This document shows, piece after piece, positions 1-12,407 of a stretch of 64,000 nucleotides of DNA (positions within the stretch are counted from its first letter, which is position 1; each line of letters starts with the position of its first letter). Position numbers and translations under genes: made by a program. The notes under the pieces were generated by a model. It made no database searches and was not told where the DNA came from. It saw only the letters and a list, made by a program, of their open reading frames with translations. Source of the stretch: Vermamoeba vermiformis (Eukaryota > Tubulinea > Echinamoebida); NCBI GenBank assembly GCA_045837725.1, contig JBEWZL010000145.1, positions 248,001 to 312,000 of the forward strand, read 5' to 3'.

Positions 1-64
1 GGTAATTGGAATTGAATGCAGGATATTAGGAGTGCATATATATTTACGTATGAAATATCTACAG

Positions 65-246
65 ATTTTGGCGGTACTACAGAACGAGATCTGACAAATT
101 TGAGCGAGAAGGACGTGGAACAGACACTGAAAGAGCTGGTACAAATAGGACAAGTAGCACTCAAAGCAGACATGTATCACTTCCAAGAATCAGCTCCTTC
201 TGACCTCGACGTGGTTGACTTTGCTGAGATCAAGCGACGTCACTAA
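65..246 (+). CDS. 3' terminal exon of an unidentified gene
   Basis: A reading frame enters from the left through a plausible 3' splice site (CTACAG ending at 64) and runs to TAA at 244-246. It gives about 60 residues, including DLTNLSEKDVEQTLKELV and a C-terminal FAEIKRRH. The helix-rich pattern with alternating charged residues and a short hydrophobic strand (GQVALKADMYHF) resembles the end of a winged-helix domain, but this is only an impression. The rest of the gene lies outside the window, so no function is assigned. It converges on Rrp46, whose stop lies 100 bp away on the other strand. Confidence 0.5.
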
Positions 247-345
247 ATCTGTCTCTCAGGTGCGCAAAATAAATATTCAAAGCTACCAATGCACGATACA
301 ATACACCTAGTGCACATACAACCAGTTGAACAAGATCTATTTACA

Positions 346-1322
346 TCAGCGAGACTCGTACAGTGTCTTGTCCCGCAGCGTGTTGCGGATAAATTGTTGC
401 AATTCTTGACCACGTGACACAGCTGCGTGTCGTGCGGCAGTCAACACGTGCTCGGGCAGAGCGAACTGTGTGCCGTGCTCGCTGTCACTGAGCGCACTCC
501 ACTCAGCCACGACTTGGCCCGCACGATTGAGCACAAAGTGACACTGCGCGTGACAGTGCGCGCTGAATGCCTCGCTGGCACTGGGCTCCACAGTGACGGT
601 GTAGGCCTGTGTGGCACTGCTGTCGCGCATCACCGCGCAGTGCACGGCAGTGAGAGGTGTCGTCAGCGGTATACCTGCATCGAGCAGCGCGACTGTGGTG
701 GCATTGATGCACGTCGGCAACAGCTAGCAAGTCAATTAGCCCTGTGTATTTACCGCTGCTGATATATACGTACTGATGCACCACCGTCTTTCAAGATCTG
801 AATGACAATGTTGATTTGAGTGCGTGGATGGAGGGCCAACAATATTTGACTTTTGAAAGCATTGAGAATGAACTGTTGTAAAAACTGCAAATAAGGACCA
901 CGATTGCAGTTCGTATTTGTGTAAGTATAGTGTGTATTGTGTGTTGGGGGTAGAATTGTAACTTCTGGATCGCTGCGATCGAGAAATTCACGAAATCTAT
1001 TTGCTGGTTGTCCAGGACCATATACAGCTACCAATACTGAACTTGTGTCGTCATCTTTCTGATCTTCTTCTCCTTCGGGCTTTTTCCTCGAGTCAATCCA
1101 TGCAGATCCGTCTATTAAAAATATTTGAAATATTAAATATGTGCCATAATAATTGCCCTTTTGCTTTTTACGTTCTAAGGTTAATCAAGTAAATTGTAAA
1201 ATAAAAACGAGTATTCTTTTTAACAAAATATTATCAGATCGCATTTTACCTGCTCGGGATAGAACTGAAGCTCGACAACTTAACAGTCGATATCTCTCAA
1301 CAATACGATTATCAAGTTCCAT
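346..1322 (-). CDS. RRP46: Exosome subunit Rrp46 (RNase PH-like)
   Basis: Three exons (1322-1250, 1111-774, 723-346) join in frame to 262 codons. The family is the RNase PH-fold Rrp46/EXOSC5 subunit of the six-member exosome ring, which processes and degrades RNA in nucleus and cytoplasm and is catalytically inactive in most eukaryotes. Visible landmarks in order are LSRADGSAW near the N-terminus (human LSRPDGSAS), VAVYGPGQPANR, ALHPRTQINIVIQ, and DGGASLLPTCINATTVALLDAGIPL spread over the second splice junction. The order and spacing match human EXOSC5 closely. A somewhat long acidic insert (KKPEGEEDQKDDD) follows the first motif. Donors are GTAAAA and GTACGT; the second intron has a GGCTAATTGAC branch region. 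The start is the only in-frame ATG ahead of the conserved block. Confidence 0.93.
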
Positions 1323-1406
1323 TTATGTACGGCTAAATAAACAGCAACAACAAACAAACATAGCTACGGTTGCGAAAATTGTTCGGGCCTGTCGGCACGT
1401 GATAGT

Positions 1407-3696
1407 CTAGCCGTGGAATGCAAACACATCGTCGAACAGATCGAGCGTCTTCTTAGACTTCTTCTTCGTCTTGTTGGTGCGCTGATTGGCTTGTGGCTGT
1501 GCTACATTCTATACAACAATATTGTTAAAAGGCAGATTTCCCAACTTGACTCCGCTCTAGATCCGCCTTTACCTTCTTGTGGCTGGGCTGATTAGGAGTA
1601 AAGCGCTTCACACTCGACTCGCTGAGTTGGGACCTGTTCACCAACTGCGTACGATTAGTTGATGGACGTGCGATGGAAGTGTGCTTACCTTCTTTTGCTT
1701 GTGGTTAGCTGGCGGAGAGACTTTCTTTGATGAGAAAGTTTCGCGTACCATTCGAGATGGTTGAGCGGGCAGTTCCTTGCGTGCCTTATCGTCGCGCGAT
1801 CCAGAGAGCACCTCGTCTGATTCATCTTCGTCCAGCAACTCAAGAGGATTAGCCTCTTTGACTGCAACAGCAGCGTTGTGAGACTCTTTGAGTTGCTCTA
1901 CGGCCCGCGCGCTATCTTGAAGTTGCTCATGGAGTTGATCGATTTGACTCTGATACAACTCTTTTTGCTTTTGAATCTCGTTTGCGAGGGCCACAGAGAA
2001 GTCCCGTCTTTGAGATTCAAGCGCTAATTGCAACTCGGCGGCTTCGCGAACCTAAACTCATTGGTAGTCAAAAGCAACACAATAAGCTCTCACCTTCTCT
2101 TCGGAATTGATTCGCGCTTCTTGAAGTTTTTCTTCAAACTCTAACTTCAGTGTCTCGATTGCGCGTCCGTGGGAGCTCTCGAGTAATGAAATCTAAAAAA
2201 CCGTATGAGAATCATGATTATCACCGAGGGCTCTTACTAGATTGTTATATTCTTCATTACAAGCTCGTTTCTCCTCCTCTGCTAATCGGGAATTGGCTTC
2301 AAGCGCGGAGAGGCGTGTTTCTAAGGCATTATTGTTGTCTTTTAGCTCTTCTACTTTGGCACTCAGCGCATTTCTTTCTATCGAGACGCGTTGATTCACC
2401 TGTTGCTGTTAGGGAGTTCGCATGCAGCTAAATTAATCGCTACCTCTTCAACTGAAGCCTTTTCTTGCATCAGGGAATGATAATCCGCTCTTAGTTTATC
2501 GATATTCGCCGACATTCCCGTGAGCTGCAACTCCAGCTCGGCGATACGTGACGACTACAAGATGATGAGATAGGGAAGAAAAACAAAGAATATCTTACCT
2601 TTTCTCGCTCTAAAGCCTTCATTTCGAGTGCTGATTGAGTCAATGCGTTATCTTTATCGCGAATGCTGTTCGTCAAGTCCCTTTCAATGATTTGTAGCAC
2701 GGTGCACCTCTCATCAAGGGAACTCAATTCGCTGCGGACACTGCAGAGCTCGTTTGCCGTTCTCTTCAACTCGTCGCGGCTCTTAAGAAGCTCAGACTTG
2801 AAAGAATCTGCTAATAGTTAGAAAAGACAAAGATCGGATCGGCGATGATCACACATACCCATAGTTGCTTGCGCAACTTCGAGTTGTCCTTTAGTCTCCC
2901 GACATTCACTCTCTAGCGTTGCTATTAGCGAGCCGGCGTTTACCAGTTGCTTTTGGCCTTAGAATAGCTATTAGTCCTCGTAACGCAGTTCTGCTACTAC
3001 GTACATTGACTCAATTGCTCTTTTGAAGAGTTAAGGTCGTCATTTGTCGCCTTTACCTCGGCCTCCAACCGCTTCAATGCCGCGCGTAGAGCCTCGTTCT
3101 CTCTAAAGAGTTCTTCCTTGTCCTTGTCGGCTAATATTGCTTAGTAATATTCAGTTAACAAAGACATACTTTGCGCGACGTTGTCAGCAAAAGATGCCAT
3201 CTCTTTTTTAAGCGATGTAGTAATTGTCGTCAAAGCCAGCATATCGAACTTTAGTCGTTCATACTGCTGCTTCTCGCCTTGCAGAACAGATTGCAGCTGC
3301 AACATTCAGGTTAGGCAATTTCATCAAATACAAACTACGTACTTTTGTTTTTTCCTCGCGCAACCTCTCAACCGTTGCCGCTTGCATCGCGATTACGTTA
3401 TCTTGCCTTTGGAGCTTCGTTTCCTAGAAATGGATAAGAACAGACAAATAGAAGAACAGACATTACCATTGAACTAATCTCCGCTTTGCTCGAAACTTGA
3501 GACTTCATCAGCTGTTCTGAACGTTAACGAATAGGTTAGTACTGAACGACAACCAAAAGATTAACCGATACGTACCCGCTGCCTTCTTTAGGTAGTCGTA
3601 CCTTGAAGCTTCGGTATTGACTACCTTCTGGCGCTCAACAACCGGAGGAGCCTTTGAAGAAAATACTGCTGTCGATGGTCGCTTAAGCTGCTGCAT
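1407..3696 (-). CDS. Long coiled-coil protein, unidentified
   Basis: About ten short exons on the minus strand splice into one frame from ATG 3696 to TAG 1407. A basic, Ser/Thr-rich head (MQQLKRPSTAVFSSKAPP) precedes several hundred residues of heptad-rich coil (e.g. ERLREEKTKLQSVLQ, SRIAELELQLTGMSA). The tail is disordered and Lys/Gln-rich, ending KKTLDLFDDVFAFHG. The last two introns (GTAAGC and GTAAAG donors) separate small exons carrying similar PSHKK / NHKQKK lysine patches. No motor or other catalytic domain is present. The head-rod-basic-tail layout is shared by kinesin-like stalks, SMC-like tethers and synaptonemal-complex transverse filaments; the sequence does not choose between them. 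Middle exon borders were inferred from frame and are approximate. Confidence 0.6.
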
Positions 3697-4381
3697 GTTG
3701 TTCAGTTATGGAGACAAAAGACAAAAAAAATTCAAAGGACGAGCATCATTTTGTACTGGCGTACTTGCACGCGATTGGTCAGTTTTTTTTGAGAACTGGG
3801 AACCTGGTTCCACTGAAGGTTTCGTTAGAGAACTCGGACTGACTTGAATGTGCCAACGGAACTAATCGGTTACTTAATATTGGTATAAATTATCCTCTAC
3901 CTATTATTAAATCAGCTCTCTACGACGTACTTGAACGAGATCCAGCCCATATAAACCTAAAAGATGCGCCGGACCTCGTATTACTATAATTCGTGAAATA
4001 TTCAGATGGTAATATAGTAATATGGTTCAATTTTCCACTTGATAATTGGAATGGACTGCATTTGCAAAACTTTTTTTAGAAGTGGTACTAACCTAAAAGT
4101 ATACTATATGGTTTTCAGTTTGTTACTCGCAGAGCCCGTGGCTTCAAATACTAAACTACATACAAAATCTGATTCGGATTGACGGTTAGGTAAAAGATCC
4201 ATGACTGCACAATTCCGGTATATAAGCACCAGGATTGCGAGCCATTATAAAAATAGAACATACTCGTGTTTGGTCCGCAAGTGGCGGAAGATTTGATTGA
4301 ATTGATTTTTTGAATGACGGTTATTTTTGTATTTTCAGCACACGCTTCGCAACAAAACAAACGCAGAGGACCCTATTTACA
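3697..4381. other. Intergenic divergent promoter region
   Basis: This 0.7-kb gap separates the head of the coiled-coil gene (minus) from the G-beta start (plus), so it should hold both promoters. It is AT-rich and only short, unconvincing reading frames cross it. There is no repeat or RNA-like structure I can support. Confidence 0.5.
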
Positions 4382-5870
4382 ATGAGCGACGTTAATATTG
4401 CTGATCGTATTCAACAAGTACGCAAGGAAATTGAAACACTGAAAGAGCAGTTGAAAAAGAAGAGAGCCGATAAAAATGACATTGAATGTAAGTTTTAAAT
4501 AGGTTTTTAAATAAATCAGGAAGGGCTCTAAAATTAACTATTAGAGCGAAATAATGATTGTAATCGATACTAACATGATTTAAATAATTAGTGGCTCAAT
4601 TTGTGGAGAATGGAGACCTTAATCTTCCAGAGAAGGGAGAAAAGATTCGAGTTAGAAGAACTTTGAAGGGCCATTTGGCAAAGATTTATGCGATGCACTG
4701 GTCGGAAGATAAAGTACACTTGGTTAGTGCTTCTCAAGACGGTAAACTGTTGGTCTGGGATGCCCTCACCACCAACAAGGTGCATGCAATTCCACTCCGT
4801 TCATCTTGGGTCATGACCTGCGCCTATTCTCCTTCTGGTGGCTTCGTTGCATGCGGTGGCTTGGATAATATTTGCTCTGTCTATAACCTAAGACGACAGG
4901 AGATTCCTATCCGCGTCTGCCGTGAATTAACTGCTCATGTTGGCTATCTCTCATGCTGCCGCTTCTTGAGTGACAAACAAATTATTACCAGCTCTGGAGA
5001 TATGACTTGCATCTTGTGGGACATTGAAACCGGCACTAAGCTCAGAGATTTTGCTGATCACAACGGAGATGTTATGAGGTAAGTGGAATAATTACTCCAC
5101 CACTAATCTGAGAATCTTTGATGCTTTTTGTAATAATTATTTATTTTCTTTTACTTACTGATGTACGCTTTTTTCTAAATTTCCTTTCTAGCGTTTCTCT
5201 TTCTCCGGATAAGAAGACCTTCGTATCTGGTGCTTGCGATGCCACCGCCAAGGTTTGGGATATTAAATCTGGCAAATGCGCTCAAACTTTTGCTGATTGC
5301 CACGAGGGTGATATTAACGCCGTCACGTAAGAATTTTTTTCTTTGATCAAAACCAATCTAGATTCAAAGACCCATCTGGTCTGCACCTTTCTTTTTTTTG
5401 CGCTACTCTACGCGTCAATACAATAATTAATTTATCAATATTGATAATACTACCCCGTATTCAATTGACGATTAATTCGAATTACAGTTACTTCCCCAAT
5501 GGCAACGCTTTCGCCACTGGTTCTGATGACACTTCTTGCCGCTTGTTCGACACTCGTGCTGACAAACAAATGGCTATTTACAAGCACGAATCAATTGGCT
5601 GCGGTATCACTTCCGTTGCCTTCTCGATCTCAGGTCGTTACTTGTTTGGCGGCTATGATGATTACAAGTGCAATGTGTGGGACACATTGAAGGGTGAACG
5701 CGTCTACGTGCTCGAGGGTCACGACAACAGAGTGTCTTGCTTGGGCGTGAGCAGCGATGGTATGGCTCTCTGCACTGGCTCTTGGGACTCGTTCCTCAAG
5801 GTACGCATTCAACTTCAATCAACAGCGGTGACAGCATATTAATTACGACTCTATTTAGGTCTGGGCTTAA
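4382..5870 (+). CDS. Heterotrimeric G-protein beta subunit
   Basis: Five exons (4382-4487, 4592-5078, 5192-5326, 5488-5800, 5859-5870) give 350 residues, the usual size. The protein pairs with G-gamma and G-alpha downstream of seven-helix receptors and forms a seven-bladed WD40 propeller at the plasma membrane. The N-terminal helix that binds gamma is visible ([19 protein letters not shown]), followed by [16 protein letters not shown] and seven GH...WD blades, e.g. [35 protein letters not shown] and GSWDSFLKV. The final exon encodes only VWA before TAA, which is the conserved C-terminus. The first intron has an ideal ACTAACATG branch site. The start ATG 4382 gives the expected [10 protein letters not shown] beginning; an upstream in-frame ATG would add an unrelated tail. 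Confidence 0.96.
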
Positions 5871-6130
5871 GCATTGTTATAATACAGCTCTTAATTACGA
5901 ATTGGTGGCTGAAAGAGTCAACCCATTCACTTAATTTATTTTTAATACTTATTCTATAACCGTTATCTCCCTTAAAACCCTCCCCTTTTGTACAACTACT
6001 CGAATATAATTTAGCAAGTTTTGTAAATATAGAGCACTTGTTGCCTCCCAACGTGTTCTTCAATAATAAAATAATGGTTTTTCATTAACTGACACGCCCT
6101 GCGAACACAAAACAGACAAAAATAGTTTGC

Positions 6131-7834
6131 ATGTTCCGTTCATTATTGTTGAGCAATCTGTTGCGTCGAACACACACCAAAGCTCCCTTATTATCTCTAC
6201 TACCACACAGCTGCAAGATGGCAACCAAGAAAACGGTAAGTTTTTGACTAAGTAGAAGAAGAAGTTAGTGGTCTAATATTCGAGTATTTTTAGACCGATG
6301 CTAAGCGATCAATCGATGAAGTGGACGAGGTTGATGAAGTAAGCTTGTGACACTCGCTGATCCAGCTTAGAGTTAACGTACCAATTTATTTAGAAGCCCT
6401 CTAAGAAGCAAAAGAAGGGTAATGAGGTATGAACCTAAGTATACTATTTTTAAAATTTTTAGAAGGGAGATCGCGACCGATCTTCCGTTGTCACTTTTTC
6501 CCGGAAAAGCTTTGGGCCACGAGAGATCTCAACTATTTTAATTAACAGAGTGAAGAGCCAAAGCCACTTCTTGTAGTGCCAACAGACTTCACCAAGCCGG
6601 AATTGAAACCGTAAGTACCGCGCACGTGCTTTGTGTTCTGCGCTGATCGAGCATTGTTACCAGCAACAACATCAAAATTGTCTCGTGGAACGTGGCCAGC
6701 TATACGACTATTCAAGGAGTAAGTGTTCGCACCGTGCCTACGAGTCACTAACAGCTCTGTGCGCAGAAAGGATTTCCGCAGTATATTGCATCAGGTACGT
6801 GCGCGTGGTGGCACTGGTTGTTGTTGCTGACCAAGTGACAGAGAACCCCGATATCGTGTGCTTGCAAGAGACCAAGGTAGCTGAGACCAAGTTCAAATCC
6901 GATGTGTTGTCGGGCTACGAGGCCTACTTCTACTCGTGCAAGAGCAATCCAGGCTATGCAGGTGAGTGACACTGCCGCGCGATGCAGTGCACTAATGTAC
7001 GCGCAGGCACGGCACTGTTCACGAAGATCAAGCCAGTCTCAGTCACCAAGGGCATTGGTGTGGAGGACCATGACGATGAAGGTCGTTGCATCACCGCGGA
7101 GTTCGACAACTTCTATTTGGTCAACACGTACATCCCCAATGCAGGACTCAAGCTGAAAGAGTACGATGACTACTTGATCGCTCATTCGCGACTGACTCGT
7201 CTCCTAGCCTTCCTTACCGTGAGAAGTGGGACGAAGCGTTCTTAAAATATCTCAAAGAGCTCGATGCCAAGAAGCCAGTTGTGTGGTGCGGTGATCTGAA
7301 TGTGGCGCACAAAGAAATTGACCTCAAGAACCCCAAGGGCAATGTGCGTGAGTCTATTGTGCGGAGATTGAGCTAATACTTCCACGCGAGCAGAAAAAGA
7401 ACGCTGGCTTCTCAGACCAAGAACGAGCAAATTTCGGCAAAGTGTTAGAAGCAGGCTTTGTGGACACTTATCGCCACTTGAATCCCGATCAGAAAGACTG
7501 TTGTAAGTAGTTGCTGTTGGCCAATAGCAGAGCATTCATCTGACACGATTGTCAGACACGTTCTGGAGCTTCAAATTCAATTCGCGCGCCAAGGATGTTG
7601 GCTGGTGAGTAGCGATGGCTGCGATCAGGTGCGCAGTACTGACAGGTGTCAATTTGACAGGCGCTTAGACTACTTTGTGGTGTCCAAAGCGCTGCTGCCG
7701 CGAGTGACTGACAGTTACATCCGCAAGTACATTATGGGCTCTGAGTACGCATCGCTTATTGTTAGGTCTCACTATTCACTAATGTTCTATTATATTGCAG
7801 TCACTGCCCGATTGTTCTGCACTTGGAGAAATGA
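6131..7834 (+). CDS. AP endonuclease (APEX1/ExoIII type), probably dual-targeted
   Basis: Class II apurinic/apyrimidinic endonuclease of base-excision repair, which nicks DNA 5' of abasic sites. About eleven small exons join to roughly 337 residues. Catalytic landmarks are KIVSWNVAS, the metal-binding Glu in [51 protein letters not shown] and the C-terminal [12 protein letters not shown] with the catalytic Asp-His pair. Two in-frame starts exist. ATG 6131 adds [20 protein letters not shown] and a few more residues, Arg-rich and free of acidic residues like a mitochondrial presequence. ATG 6218 gives a Lys-rich nuclear-style head (KPSKKQKKG). Initiation at both would supply mitochondria and nucleus, as known for repair enzymes elsewhere. 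The TTL-like gene starts 70 bp downstream. Confidence 0.93.
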
Positions 7835-7904
7835 TCACGTGGCGCGTAGTGAATTCATTGATTTCGACTCAACCGTTGAATAAAATTCATTGTTATTTGT
7901 CGCT

Positions 7905-9677
7905 ATGTCTAAACCCACATATAAGATTATTAAACGAGTCACTCCTGTGGTTCGGCATGTGCTCGAAAAGCGAGGCAAGATCTAAAATTTAACTTAGCAT
8001 TTTACTTACTAATTTTAGGATGGCTCATGGCATCGCCATCTTCCAATAATTGGAGAATATTTTGGAAAGGATCACGATTCTCCAAGGCTGAAGTTGAATC
8101 TGCTGGTCCGAATCAGAAGTTGAATCATTTTATTAATTCAGGGCATATTACAAAAAAAGTAAGCGTATGACGTTTGATTAGGCTACGTGGCTAACCTTCG
8201 CTAGGCAAGCATGATATATAATTTAAAACAAATGAAGGCTAGATTCGGGGCGATTTACGATTTCTTTCCCCCAGCATTTATTTATTCGACTAAAACACAA
8301 GAAAAGGTCAAAGAACTGGCTAAACAAACTAATGAGGTTCGTAAACCCCTTAATTGACTCCCTGTTTAATTTCGATCGCGATCCAGTTGTGGATCTGCAA
8401 GCCTTCCGGAGGCAGTCGGGGTCGAGGCATTAAAATTACATCCAACTTGGACGACATAAATTTAAGTAGCGAGAAGAAGCTCTACATCGTGCAAAAGTAC
8501 ATCAACAATCCACTTCTCATCGCTGGTTACAAATTCGATCTGCGCTTGTACGTGTTAGTGACCTCATTTCATCCGATGAAGATCTATTTGTACCGCGATG
8601 GACTCGTGAGATTGTGCACGCGAAAGTAAGCTGCATTGTATATGAGGATTGATACTTGGTGTTAACGTTGACAACAGATTCGACAGTGCAGCGCTGGATG
8701 TGTTCCGCCACTTGACGAACAGCTCGATCAACAAAGACGCGAAGAAAGTGTTGGAACGGGACGAGGAGCGCGAGTTCAGACAGAGCATCTATCCCGTGCT
8801 CGGCTACGATCCTTCCATCTGCAAGCGCAGTCTGACGCAACTGTTCGCGCACTTCAAGCAACAGGGCGTGGATTACAATCAGATCTGGAACCAGTTGAGT
8901 AGTGAATGTGCGAGTGATCGGTGCGGTGACTAATAGCGGTGTAGGATCAAGAAGATGATCATATTGACCTGTTTGCCGATGACCACACTCGAACCCAAGA
9001 CTCCGCACGACAACTGCTTTGAGGTGCTCGGATTTGGTGCGTGACAGATGCCTATATAAATGTACATATAGAGAGACCACAGACTAACAGCCCTCAGATG
9101 TGATGTTGGACGACAAGTACAATCCCTGGCTGATAGAAGTCAATTACAGCCCTGCGCTGAGCATTGGTGGCATGATGGACCAGTCGATCAAAGAGGTACC
9201 CCTAGCTCACTGTGTACTATTGACTCACTTCACCCTCATATTGACTGACTTCACAGCCTCTCATCGACGACACTGTCAGCATCCTCAATCTCGATGCAGA
9301 TGTGCAGCACGAGTTCACTGCGCACCGTGTGTCGCGCGTCAATCCCCCGCACTCCTCGCTCGGAAATTTCGAGCAAATATTCCCCTTCAACAAGGCCACC
9401 AAAGACGCAGCTGCAAATATCTCTGCGGACAAGAAGCCCCAGGTACGTAGCTAAAAATAGGAACAACAACAATAGAACACGTGACTGATTGCTGCGCAGG
9501 AGAACATGGCGCGTGTGGTGGCAGAGGTGGGTCAGATGTATCCGTAGAGGTGCTAATGAGACATTGTAATTGGGTTAATAAAGCCAGATCTACTACAATA
9601 GTTTCATTTTCCGCGAGACCGATCCCTACGCATTGAATATCAACGCTTTCAATTACCCCCAGTTGTATTTATATTGA
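7905..9677 (+). CDS. Tubulin-tyrosine-ligase-like (TTLL) enzyme
   Basis: ATP-grasp ligase of the TTLL family, which adds glutamate, glycine or tyrosine to tubulin tails. About nine exons splice in frame. Landmarks are QKLNHFINSGHITKK, YDFFPPAFIY, WICKPSGGSRGRGI (ATP loop), YIVQKYINNPLLIAGYKFDLRLYVLV, FRHLTNSSINK, CFEVLGFDVMLD and WLIEVNYSPALS, with the metal-binding E-N pair. This is the complete core, nearest to the TTLL9/polyglutamylase type, though substrate cannot be read from sequence. The first intron appears to begin with GC (exon end 7974, GCAAGA donor), because no GT donor keeps the frame. A C-terminal extension after the core ends at TGA 9675. A glutamylase fits an organism that makes flagella or a stable tubulin array. 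Confidence 0.9.
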
Positions 9678-9775
9678 TCCTATTCTCCGCGACTTTTCCT
9701 TCAAATAATTGCAAAAACAAAATTTCCCTTACAACAATTAACTAACTTTGATCAACAAACACAACTCCTGCAACT

Positions 9776-11373
9776 ATGGATCAAGAATACGACGTGTGCG
9801 TGTTGGGCACTGGTCTCACTGAGTGCGTGCTCTCTGGCTTGTTGTCAGTAGAGGGATTGAAAGTTCTGCACATGGACCGAAACGACTACTACGGTGGTGA
9901 TTGTGCTTCTTTGAACTTGGAACAATTGTACAAATTTATGAAGGAAGAGACTGCACCCGATGCTAAGCTTGGCCGCAGCAGAGACTTCAATGTGGATCTT
10001 ATTCCTAAATTTTTGATGGCCAACGGTAATTATTATTCTCCGCTTAATACTACTGACAATTAGATATTGATATTAATAATATTACAGGCAAATTGGTTAA
10101 ATTGTTGTTGCACACGGACGTGACTCGCTATCTCGAATTCAAAAGTGTCGATGGCAGCTACGTGCTGAAGGACAAGAAGGTCCACAAGGTCCCTGCCACT
10201 GAAGGTGAAGCACTCACTTCAGGTCTCATGGGCTTCTTCGAGAAGGGTCGCTTCAAAGATTTCCTTGTTTTCACTTCCAACTGGAAAGAAGACAATCCGA
10301 AAACTCACGGAGGTACGTTCTTTTATGCGATTGTTAAGCGTAAATATTTATAATTTCCTGAGGGTTATTTGGGGGTTTTGATTTAAACTCAATAACAATC
10401 GATTATTTTTTTTATTTGAAAAATTCGCATTTTGCGCAGCTCCTAATACTATCGCGTACTTCCCATTGCCCCTATTTATCAATTAATAACGCTAACAATA
10501 GGTTTCGATGCCTTCACCACCCCCGCACGCAAGATGTTGGACAAATACAAGTTGGACAAGGGCACGATCGACTTTATCGGTCACGCATTGGCGCTGTACC
10601 GCGATGACGACTACTTGGACCAGCCTGCCTACGAGACCATTCGTCGCGTCAAGCTCTACGCCAACTCCCTCGCACAGTACGGCAAGAGTCCCTATCTGTA
10701 TCCGATGTACGGTCTCGGTGACTTGCCGCAAGCCTTTGCGCGCTTGAGTGCCATCTACGGCGGCACGTACATGCTGAACAAGCCGATCGAGAAGATCTTG
10801 TACGACGAGCAGGGTCGCGTGTGTGGTGTGCAGAGCGAGGGTGAAGTGGCCAAGTGCAAGGCCGTGATTGCAGACCCCTCGTACTTCATGAGCCCCGACA
10901 AGGTGAAGCAGACTGGCAAGGTGGTGCGCGCAGTGTGCATCTTGGACCACCCGATCCCCAACACCAACAACTCCGAGTCCTGTCAGGTCATCTTGCCGCA
11001 GAAACAGGTCGGACGCAAGTCTGACATCTACATCTTGTGCGTCTCATTCGCGCATCAAGTGGCCCCGCAAGGCAAGTACATCGCCATTGTCTCGACCACC
11101 GTGGAGACCGACAACCCGCGCAAGGAACTCGAGCCTGGTCTCGCGCTCTTGGGCCCCGTGCTCAAGCAGTTTGTGAGTGTGAGTGACGTCTACGAGCCCG
11201 TGAATGACGTGCAGAAAGAGCGCGTGTTCATCTCCAAGTCGTACGATGCCACCTCGCACTTTGAGACCGTGTGCGACGATGTGTTGCGCATCTACAAGCA
11301 ATTCACTGGCAAGGACTTTGACTTCACCAAGAAGAAGGTCACTCCAGGCGAAGAGAGCAACACCAACCAGTAA
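9776..11373 (+). CDS. GDI1: Rab GDP-dissociation inhibitor
   Basis: Three exons (9776-10025, 10088-10312, 10502-11373) encode 448 residues, the normal GDI length. GDI extracts prenylated GDP-bound Rab proteins from membranes and recycles them. The N-terminal dinucleotide-fold signature is degenerate as in all GDIs ([21 protein letters not shown]), followed by [12 protein letters not shown], the Rab-binding platform [54 protein letters not shown] and a C-terminal [12 protein letters not shown]. It lacks the large insertion of Rab escort proteins, which rules out REP. The third exon is GC-richer with strong codon bias, as expected of a highly expressed gene. Confidence 0.97.
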
Positions 11374-11512
11374 TCACATGGAGCACTGTGGCGACTAGTT
11401 TGTAGCAGCAGATCGTTGAGTCTGCGTGCAGTTAGATCGAAACTATTTTTGTGCATAATTATATATTAAATTACGTGAAAACCACACCTTGTAGTATTAT
11501 CGCATACATTTT

Positions 11513-12325
11513 ATGGATTTACAACCCTCACGACTAGGCACGAAAGAATAGTAAGGGCGTTGGCTATCGTGGATCACGATCTGAAAAGTGCTAAACGAAT
11601 TTCAGTTCCAGTGTATTTTTAATTATAGATAATTTACAAATATTTATTTGCAATTGTCTTTCAATGCTTAATAGTATTTTTTCAGTTGGGATGAGGCTTA
11701 CACTCGCGAATTGAACAATTTTGAAGAAACAAATGACTTGGGCGAGGTGTGGTTTGGTGAAGACACCGCTGAACGAAGTGAGTCATCATATATGTGACAT
11801 ATCAAAATGTCTAATGCGCGTCCAGTGCTGAATGCGTTGGAGGAGATCGACGGCGTGACAACAGCGAGCAGCATCTGTGACTTGGGCTGTGGCAATGGCT
11901 ACTCGCTGCTCGAGCTCGCCAAGCGCGGCTTCACAGCACTGACAGGCGTGGACTACTCGCAGCAAGCGATTGACTTGGCACGACGCATTGCTGCCAAAGA
12001 GCAGTGCGCGATCCAGTACGCGGTGTTCAACATTGTGAGCGATGCAGTGCAGCAGAGCTACGATGTGGTGCTCGACAAGGGTACCTTCGATGCGATATGT
12101 CTGCACCACGCCAATCTGCGACCCAATTACATTGCAGCTGTGCGTCAACTCACGCGCCAGGGCGGGGTGTTCGGCATCACCTCGTGCAATTTCACTGAAC
12201 AGGAGATCATTGCGCTGTTCACTGAACATCAATTCACCGTGCTGACACGTGTCAAGTACCCGACGTTCTCGTTCGGGGGCTCGCAGGGCTCCACGGTGTG
12301 CACTGTATTTTTCACACGCGACTGA
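11513..12325 (+). CDS. EF1A lysine methyltransferase (METTL10/Efm4 type)
   Basis: Three exons (11513-11550, 11686-11777, 11826-12325) give 209 residues. The family trimethylates a lysine of elongation factor 1A in the cytosol. Splicing restores the family's N-terminal signature LGTKEYWDEAY, then GEVWFGE, the SAM-binding motif CDLGCGNGYSLLEL, the acidic loop TGVDYSQQAIDLA, LDKGTFDAICL and the C-terminal FGITSCNFTEQE with KYPTFSFGG. The order matches human METTL10 throughout. The first exon is only 38 nt, which makes the gene easy to mis-annotate from ATG 11807. Donors are GTAAGG and GTGAGT. Confidence 0.93.
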
Positions 12326-12407
12326 CATGTACATAAAAGGAAATTGTATTTACATCAGCGAGTGCAGTGGTGAACTATGTACAAATTAGGCAATGAGGGC
12401 AGATCGA

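Noticed and set aside
1413-1595. Short plus-strand hydrophobic frame
   Set aside because: It is antisense to the last exons of the coiled-coil gene, which have good splice sites and a stop.
9776-11373. Rab escort protein
   Set aside because: Length (448 aa) and lack of the REP insertion favour GDI.
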